From an uncultured Bacillota bacterium (GTDB taxonomy: Bacteria > Bacillota > Limnochordia > Limnochordales > ZCTH02-B6), in NCBI GenBank assembly GCA_937916565.1, contig CALFSR010000111.1, positions 1-24,121 on the forward strand: 24,121 nt of DNA, in the 5' to 3' direction. The notes under the pieces were generated by a model. That model worked only from the letters and a program-made list of their open reading frames with translations, did no database searches and was not told the origin of the DNA. Below, piece by piece: positions 20,085-24,121 of the stretch (within the stretch, counting starts at the first letter, position 1; each line of letters begins with the position of its first letter). A program made the position numbers and the translations under genes.

Positions 20085-21896
20085 TTAGCGAGGGGTCGTG
20101 CCGTAGGCCCAGGCGGGCACCTGGCCCGGTTCGAGGCCCTTGTAGATGTCGTTGATGTCCCAGTGGCCCGGCGTTGGTACCGGGTCGAGCGTCATCGGCA
20201 CGTCCAGGACGACGGGGACGTCGGACTGGAACGCCTTCTTGAGCGCGGGCAGCAAGTCGTCGGCTCGCTCGATGCGGTAGCCGTCCGCGCCGTAGCTTCG
20301 GGCCAGGCCGACCAGGTCGGGGTTGTAGGGCTTTCCGTCCTTGCGGAACGTGGTGCCGTACTCCTCGGGATAATGGCTCGTCTGCAGCCCGTTGATGGTG
20401 CCGAAAGCGTAATTGTTCATGACGAGCCAGACGACGGGCACGTTATTTTCCACAGCCGTTGCCAGGACCGAAGGTTGCGACGTAAAGGCGCCGTCTCCCA
20501 CGAGCGCGACCACCGGTCGGTCCGGCCGCGCCATCTTGACGCCCAGGGCCGCCGACGGGCCAAACCCCATGGTGCTGAAGCCGCCGCAGGCGATGTGGGT
20601 GCGGGGCTGGTAGATGGGGAACTGCTGACCGACGCCGTTCTTGTTCCACCCGACGTCGGTGACGAGAATGCCGTCCTCCGGCAGGGCGGTGCGCAGGTCG
20701 TGAAGGATGCGCTCGGGCCGCAGCGGCACCGAGTCCGCCCGGCGGGGCGGGGAGACCTTGTCCTCCCAGGCCGCCCTGTCGGCTTGGAGCGATCGCAGCC
20801 ACTCCTGCCGGGCCGTGGGCACCGGCTCGTCGGGCAAGCTCGCGAGCAGGTCAGCCAAAGCTTGGGCTGCGTCCGCGACCGCGCCGAGGGTGGCCGGGTA
20901 CGAGCGGCCGATTTCCGCCGGGTCGATGTCGATGTGGATGAGGCGCGTCCGGGTCACGTCCAAGCCGACCCGCGGATCCCAGGAGCTTGAGTCGGTTTCC
21001 GCGAATCGCGTGCCGATGGCCAGCATGACGTCGGCTTCCTTGAGCGCCCGGTTTCCGGCCGGCGTCCCCCAAAAGCCGCACATGCCCATGACTTGCGGGT
21101 GGCTGTCGGGAACGGCGCCCTTGCCCATCAGACTGTATACGATGGGCATGCCGAGCCGCTCCGCGAGCTGCCGTGCGAGGTCCCCCGCGCCCGATGTAAC
21201 GACGCCGCCGCCGAGCCAGAGAAGGGGCCGCTCCGCCTTGACCAAAGCGTCCGCGATCTCCTGGGCCACACCGGCGGACAGCCCCGCCGCGGCGGGGATG
21301 CGGATGGGCGCGAAGGTTTCGGCCGGGACGTAACGGGAAAAGACGTCCATGGCGACGTCCAGCAGGACGGGACCGCGGCGGCCCGACATGGCGGTGATGT
21401 AAGCCCGGCGCAAGATGTCGGAGATGCCTTCCGGCCGCTCGATCCGGAACGCCCGCTTCACAAAGGGACGGTAAATTTCATACTGCGACGCGTCCGCGTG
21501 GTAGAGGATCTCCTGGTGCGCATGGCGGCCAAAGGTGTAGCTCGGGATGTCGCCGGCGATCATGAGCAACGGGATGCTGTCGAGCGCGGCGTTCGCCACG
21601 CCCGTCGTGGCGTTGGTCATGCCGGGCCCGCCATGGGTCAGGACGACGCCGATCTCGCCCGTGGCGCGGGCGTACCCGTCGGCCGCGTGCGCCGCCACCT
21701 GCTCATGGCGCACCGAGACGAACCGGATGCTGCTTTGGCGCAACGCATCCAGCATGGCGATGTTGGTGTGCCCGCACAACCCATAGACGTACTTGACCCC
21801 TTGCGCCTCCAGGAACCGGACGATCTTGGCGGCGACGCTGACGCGCTCCCCGTGGGCCGGGGCAGCGCTGGGCGCGGCATCCTGCGCGCGCATCAT
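20085..21896 (-). CDS. thiamine-diphosphate-dependent enzyme, acetolactate-synthase-like
   Basis: The product is 603 aa, starting at ATG 21896, whose A is also the last base of the CoA-transferase stop (TGATG); AAGGAG at 21904-21909 supports it. The pyrimidine-binding domain has GLCGHTNIAMLDAL and the catalytic Glu65 in VRHEQVAAHAADGYAR. A central FAD/nucleotide-like domain and the TPP-binding domain follow, with GDGAF (467-471) and NN at 494-495 (GDG-x-NN motif). Acetolactate synthases, benzoylformate and other 2-oxoacid decarboxylases and sulfoacetaldehyde acetyltransferase share this architecture. The catalytic glutamate excludes glyoxylate carboligase, and the GDG context does not match oxalyl-CoA decarboxylase. 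The lack of an ilvN small subunit and the catabolic neighbours argue against branched-chain amino acid synthesis. The substrate is unknown. Confidence 0.85.
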   Translation of the reverse strand: MMRAQDAAPSAAPAHGERVSVAAKIVRFLEAQGVKYVYGLCGHTNIAMLDALRQSSIRFVSVRHEQVAAHAADGYARATGEIGVVLTHGGPGMTNATTGVANAALDSIPLLMIAGDIPSYTFGRHAHQEILYHADASQYEIYRPFVKRAFRIERPEGISDILRRAYITAMSGRRGPVLLDVAMDVFSRYVPAETFAPIRIPAAAGLSAGVAQEIADALVKAERPLLWLGGGVVTSGAGDLARQLAERLGMPIVYSLMGKGAVPDSHPQVMGMCGFWGTPAGNRALKEADVMLAIGTRFAETDSSSWDPRVGLDVTRTRLIHIDIDPAEIGRSYPATLGAVADAAQALADLLASLPDEPVPTARQEWLRSLQADRAAWEDKVSPPRRADSVPLRPERILHDLRTALPEDGILVTDVGWNKNGVGQQFPIYQPRTHIACGGFSTMGFGPSAALGVKMARPDRPVVALVGDGAFTSQPSVLATAVENNVPVVWLVMNNYAFGTINGLQTSHYPEEYGTTFRKDGKPYNPDLVGLARSYGADGYRIERADDLLPALKKAFQSDVPVVLDVPMTLDPVPTPGHWDINDIYKGLEPGQVPAWAYGTTPR

Positions 21897-23125
21897 CAAA
21901 TCACTCCTTCTTGCTCGAGGTGTTGCAGATCGGTCACCGACAGGCCGAGCAGCCCGCCGTAAATCTCTTCATTGTGCTCCCCAAGGCGCGGCGCCGGCGT
22001 GCGGACCTCGCCCGGGGTTTCCGAGAGCCTGGGCACCACGTTGTGCATGGCCACCTTGCCGATGTCCTCATCGGGGAAGCGGATGATCACCTCCCGGGCC
22101 TGCACGTGGGGATCCTGCAGCAACTGGGAGACGTCGTAGATGGGCGCCGCCGTGACCTCGGCCTCCGTGAAGAACTGGATGTTTTCTTCCAGCGTTCGCT
22201 GGCCGATCTTCTCCTGCAGGATCCGGTCGAGCTCTTCGGCGTTTTGCACCCGGTCGGCGTTGGTCCGAAAGCGCGGGTCGTCCAACAGGTGGCCTAGGTC
22301 CAGGCACCGGAACAGCCGCTCCGCCATGACCTGCATGGAGGCTGAGATGGCGAGCCACTTGCCGTCCTTGGTCTTGTAGGCGTTGCGGGGCGCGCTGTTG
22401 CTCGACCGGTTGCCGGTGCGCTTCTTGACGCGCCCGGTATACTCGTAGATGGCTGCTTCGGGGCCCAGGATGGACAGCAGCGGGTCAAGCAGCGGCAAGT
22501 CGATCACCTGCCCGCGGCCGCCCGCCACCTCTACGTGGCGCAGCGCCATCAGGCATGCCGCCGCTCCGTACAGCCCCGCGACCATATCCGCGAGGGGAAC
22601 GGGTGGCAGCACCGGGGGCCGATCCTCAAACCCGTTCATGGAGGCGAAACCGCTCATGGCCTCAACCAAGGTGCCGTAGCCCGGACGGTGGGCGTACGGC
22701 CCGTCCTGGCCCCAGCCGGAGATGCTGATCACGACCAGCTGCGGATTGCGCTCGTGCAGCACGTCGTAGCCGACACCGAGCCTTTGCATCGTGCCGGGCC
22801 GGAAGTTTTCGATCAGCACGTTCGCCTTCGCGGCAAGCCCGAGCAGCATGTCCCGGCCCTTTTCATGCTGCAGGTTGAGGGTGATGCTCTTCTTGTTGCG
22901 GGCGTATACCTTCCAGTAAAACGGCACGCCGTTGACCCGCCAGTCCCGCAGGGCGTCGCCCCGCCCGGGCTGCTCCACCTTGATGACCGAGGCGCCAAAG
23001 TCGGCCAAAAGCAGCGTCAACATGTTCCCGGCCACTAAGCGGGACAGGTCCAAGACCGTGATGCCCGAGAGCGGCCCGCCCGCTTGGCCCCGGACTTCCG
23101 TAGCGTTCACCGCTGAAACCTCCAA
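21896..23125 (-). CDS. class III CoA-transferase (CaiB/BaiF family)
   Basis: Members move CoA between carboxylic acids by an aspartyl-CoA mixed anhydride route. The product is 409 aa from TTG 23125; GTG 23110 is an equally good start, and each has a GGAGG box. The opening PLSGITVLDLSRLVAGNMLTLLLADFGASVIKVEQPGRGD (19-57) is the family signature. NKKSITLNLQHEKGR and ENFRPGTMQRLGVGYD follow. The candidate catalytic aspartate is Asp180 in VPLADMVAGLYGAAACLMAL. Glycine-rich GWGQDGPYAHRPGY is the cover loop. Relatives act on formate/oxalate, carnitine, bile acids, itaconate, mesaconate and succinate. The donor and acceptor are not clear. It is read after the aldehyde dehydrogenase and is coupled to the TPP enzyme by TGATG. 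Confidence 0.92.
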   Translation of the reverse strand: MEVSAVNATEVRGQAGGPLSGITVLDLSRLVAGNMLTLLLADFGASVIKVEQPGRGDALRDWRVNGVPFYWKVYARNKKSITLNLQHEKGRDMLLGLAAKANVLIENFRPGTMQRLGVGYDVLHERNPQLVVISISGWGQDGPYAHRPGYGTLVEAMSGFASMNGFEDRPPVLPPVPLADMVAGLYGAAACLMALRHVEVAGGRGQVIDLPLLDPLLSILGPEAAIYEYTGRVKKRTGNRSSNSAPRNAYKTKDGKWLAISASMQVMAERLFRCLDLGHLLDDPRFRTNADRVQNAEELDRILQEKIGQRTLEENIQFFTEAEVTAAPIYDVSQLLQDPHVQAREVIIRFPDEDIGKVAMHNVVPRLSETPGEVRTPAPRLGEHNEEIYGGLLGLSVTDLQHLEQEGVI

Positions 23126-23177
23126 TCACATCCTCCGTGTCTAGGGCGTACGGCGGCTTGAAGGAGCCGTGCGTGGC

Positions 23178-24121
23178 CTAGTCCAAGTTGAGGATGATGA
23201 GCTTCGTTTCGGTCATCTGCTCGACGCTGAACCGCGGGCCTTCCCGGCCGATGCCGCTCAGCTTGACGCCGCCGAAGGGCATGGTGTCGATGCGGTAGCG
23301 GGAGCTGTCGTTGACCATGACGCCGCCGACCCGCAGCTGCCGCGCCGCGCGGAAGGCGAGGTCGATGTCTTGGGTAAAGACGCCCGCCTGCAGCCCGTAG
23401 GGCGTATCGTTGATCTGCCGGAGCGCTTCCTCCGGCGACGAAACCGGCAGGAGGGAAACGAGAGGGCCGAACACTTCCTCGCAGACGACCTTCATCGCGG
23501 GCGCTACATCGGTCAGGACGGTCGGCTGTACGAGGGCTCCCTGCCGCGTACCGCCGCACAAGACCCGGGCGCCCTGCTGGACGGCCTCCTGGATCCACTG
23601 TTCGATCCGGCGCGCCGCGGCCTCGTCGATGACCGGGCCGACGTCGGTGGACGGGTCGGTGGGGTCGCCGACCCGCAGGCGAGCCGTCTCCTGCACGAAC
23701 GCCTCCGTGAAGGGCGCGAAAATGCTCTCATGCACGTAGATGCGCTGCGTGGAGATGCACGCTTGGCCCGTTGTAAAGAACGCGCCCTTGACGAGCTCCG
23801 GCACGGCCTTATCCAAGCGGGCGTCGGCGTGGACATAGACGCCGGCGTTGGACCCGAGCTCCAGGATGAGCTTCTTGAAGCCGCACGCGTCCCGAATGGC
23901 AAGCCCCGCCCGGGCGCTGCCCGTGAACGCGATCAAGGCCACCCGGTCGTCCTTCACGATCTGCAGTCCTACGTCCACGCCGCCGTAGACGATGTTAATG
24001 GCCGCGGGCGGCAGCCCGGCCTCCAGCAGGACCTCCCCGAGGAACTGACCCGTCCGGGGCGCTTGCGGGGCAGGCTTGACGATGGTGGCGTTGCCGGCGG
24101 CGATGGCCGGCCCGACCTTGT
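23178..24121 (-). CDS. NAD(P)-dependent aldehyde dehydrogenase (partial, N-terminus outside the window)
   Basis: The reverse strand is open from the right edge to the stop at 23178, giving 314 complete codons of the C-terminal two-thirds. The fragment begins KVGPAIAAGNATIVKPAPQAP, the usual cofactor-binding entry, and continues IVYGG and ALIAFTGSARAGLAIRD. The catalytic glutamate is in LILELGSNAG and the nucleophilic cysteine in TTGQACIST. EEVFGPLVSLLPV and MPFGGVKLSGIGREGPRFSVEQMTETKLII complete the family pattern. The LELGSNAG variant and the DSSRYRIDTMPFGG segment occur in lactaldehyde, phosphonoacetaldehyde and similar small-aldehyde dehydrogenases rather than betaine aldehyde types, but the substrate is open. 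Its stop is 52 bases before the CoA-transferase, suggesting one transcript that starts off the right edge. Confidence 0.93.
   Translation of the reverse strand, partial: KVGPAIAAGNATIVKPAPQAPRTGQFLGEVLLEAGLPPAAINIVYGGVDVGLQIVKDDRVALIAFTGSARAGLAIRDACGFKKLILELGSNAGVYVHADARLDKAVPELVKGAFFTTGQACISTQRIYVHESIFAPFTEAFVQETARLRVGDPTDPSTDVGPVIDEAAARRIEQWIQEAVQQGARVLCGGTRQGALVQPTVLTDVAPAMKVVCEEVFGPLVSLLPVSSPEEALRQINDTPYGLQAGVFTQDIDLAFRAARQLRVGGVMVNDSSRYRIDTMPFGGVKLSGIGREGPRFSVEQMTETKLIILNLD

Noticed and set aside
20085..23125. Oxalate degradation operon (formyl-CoA transferase plus oxalyl-CoA decarboxylase)
   Set aside because: The CoA-transferase fits the family, but the TPP enzyme looks like acetolactate synthase and lacks the oxalyl-CoA decarboxylase pattern around its TPP motif.

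Overview
The window is very GC-rich and densely coded, with frequent GTG and TTG starts, strong purine-rich ribosome binding sites and many start/stop overlaps. The core genes (rpsF-ssb-rpsR, a YybS-type membrane protein, rplI, a LonC-type protease, a DnaD-like protein, dnaB, a YabE-type G5/3D protein, rsmA, a YkuK/DUF458 protein and a CwlC-like amidase) point to a GC-rich, probably spore-forming member of the Firmicutes (Bacillota), of the Symbiobacterium/Thermaerobacter/Limnochorda kind. The genus is inferred from gene content and cannot be fixed from this sequence alone.

Layout. Positions 1-1582 (minus strand) hold rpsD followed by an alkaline-phosphatase-fold-like exported protein that runs off the left edge. 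This protein is read directly from the reverse strand and has no stop before position 1. From 1847 to 16340 every gene is on the plus strand: DUF951, then rpsF-ssb-rpsR behind a good sigma-A-type promoter and a leader hairpin, then yybS-rplI-lonC-aroE-aminotransferase-ddl-dnaD-dnaB, a small unknown protein, yabE, rsmA, ykuK and an amidase. This is a recognisable chromosome-replication/translation neighbourhood with differences. No gdpP lies between yybS and rplI, no rnmV lies between yabE and rsmA, and aroE, a class V aminotransferase and ddl sit between lonC and the replication genes.

From 16561 the content changes to metabolism. An Old-Yellow-Enzyme/2,4-dienoyl-CoA-reductase-like flavoprotein and a CoxG-like SRPBCC protein are on the plus strand. 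They converge, across a hairpin, on a minus-strand block read in the order aldehyde dehydrogenase (5' end outside the window), class III CoA-transferase, thiamine-diphosphate enzyme, short citrate-synthase-like protein. The CoA-transferase and TPP-enzyme genes overlap by one base. The four enzyme types could form a pathway: activation of an acid to its CoA ester, C-C cleavage or condensation, 2-oxoacid decarboxylation or carboligation, and aldehyde oxidation. The substrate cannot be read from the sequence, and this is the part of the window most likely to hold something undescribed.

I see no tRNA or rRNA gene, CRISPR array, insertion sequence, phage gene or integration site. No gap between genes exceeds 300 bases. 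The largest are 1583-1846 (divergent promoter region of rpsD and DUF951), 3279-3554 (a hairpin and a paired short repeat) and 16341-16560 (no clear content beyond the ribosome binding site of the next gene).
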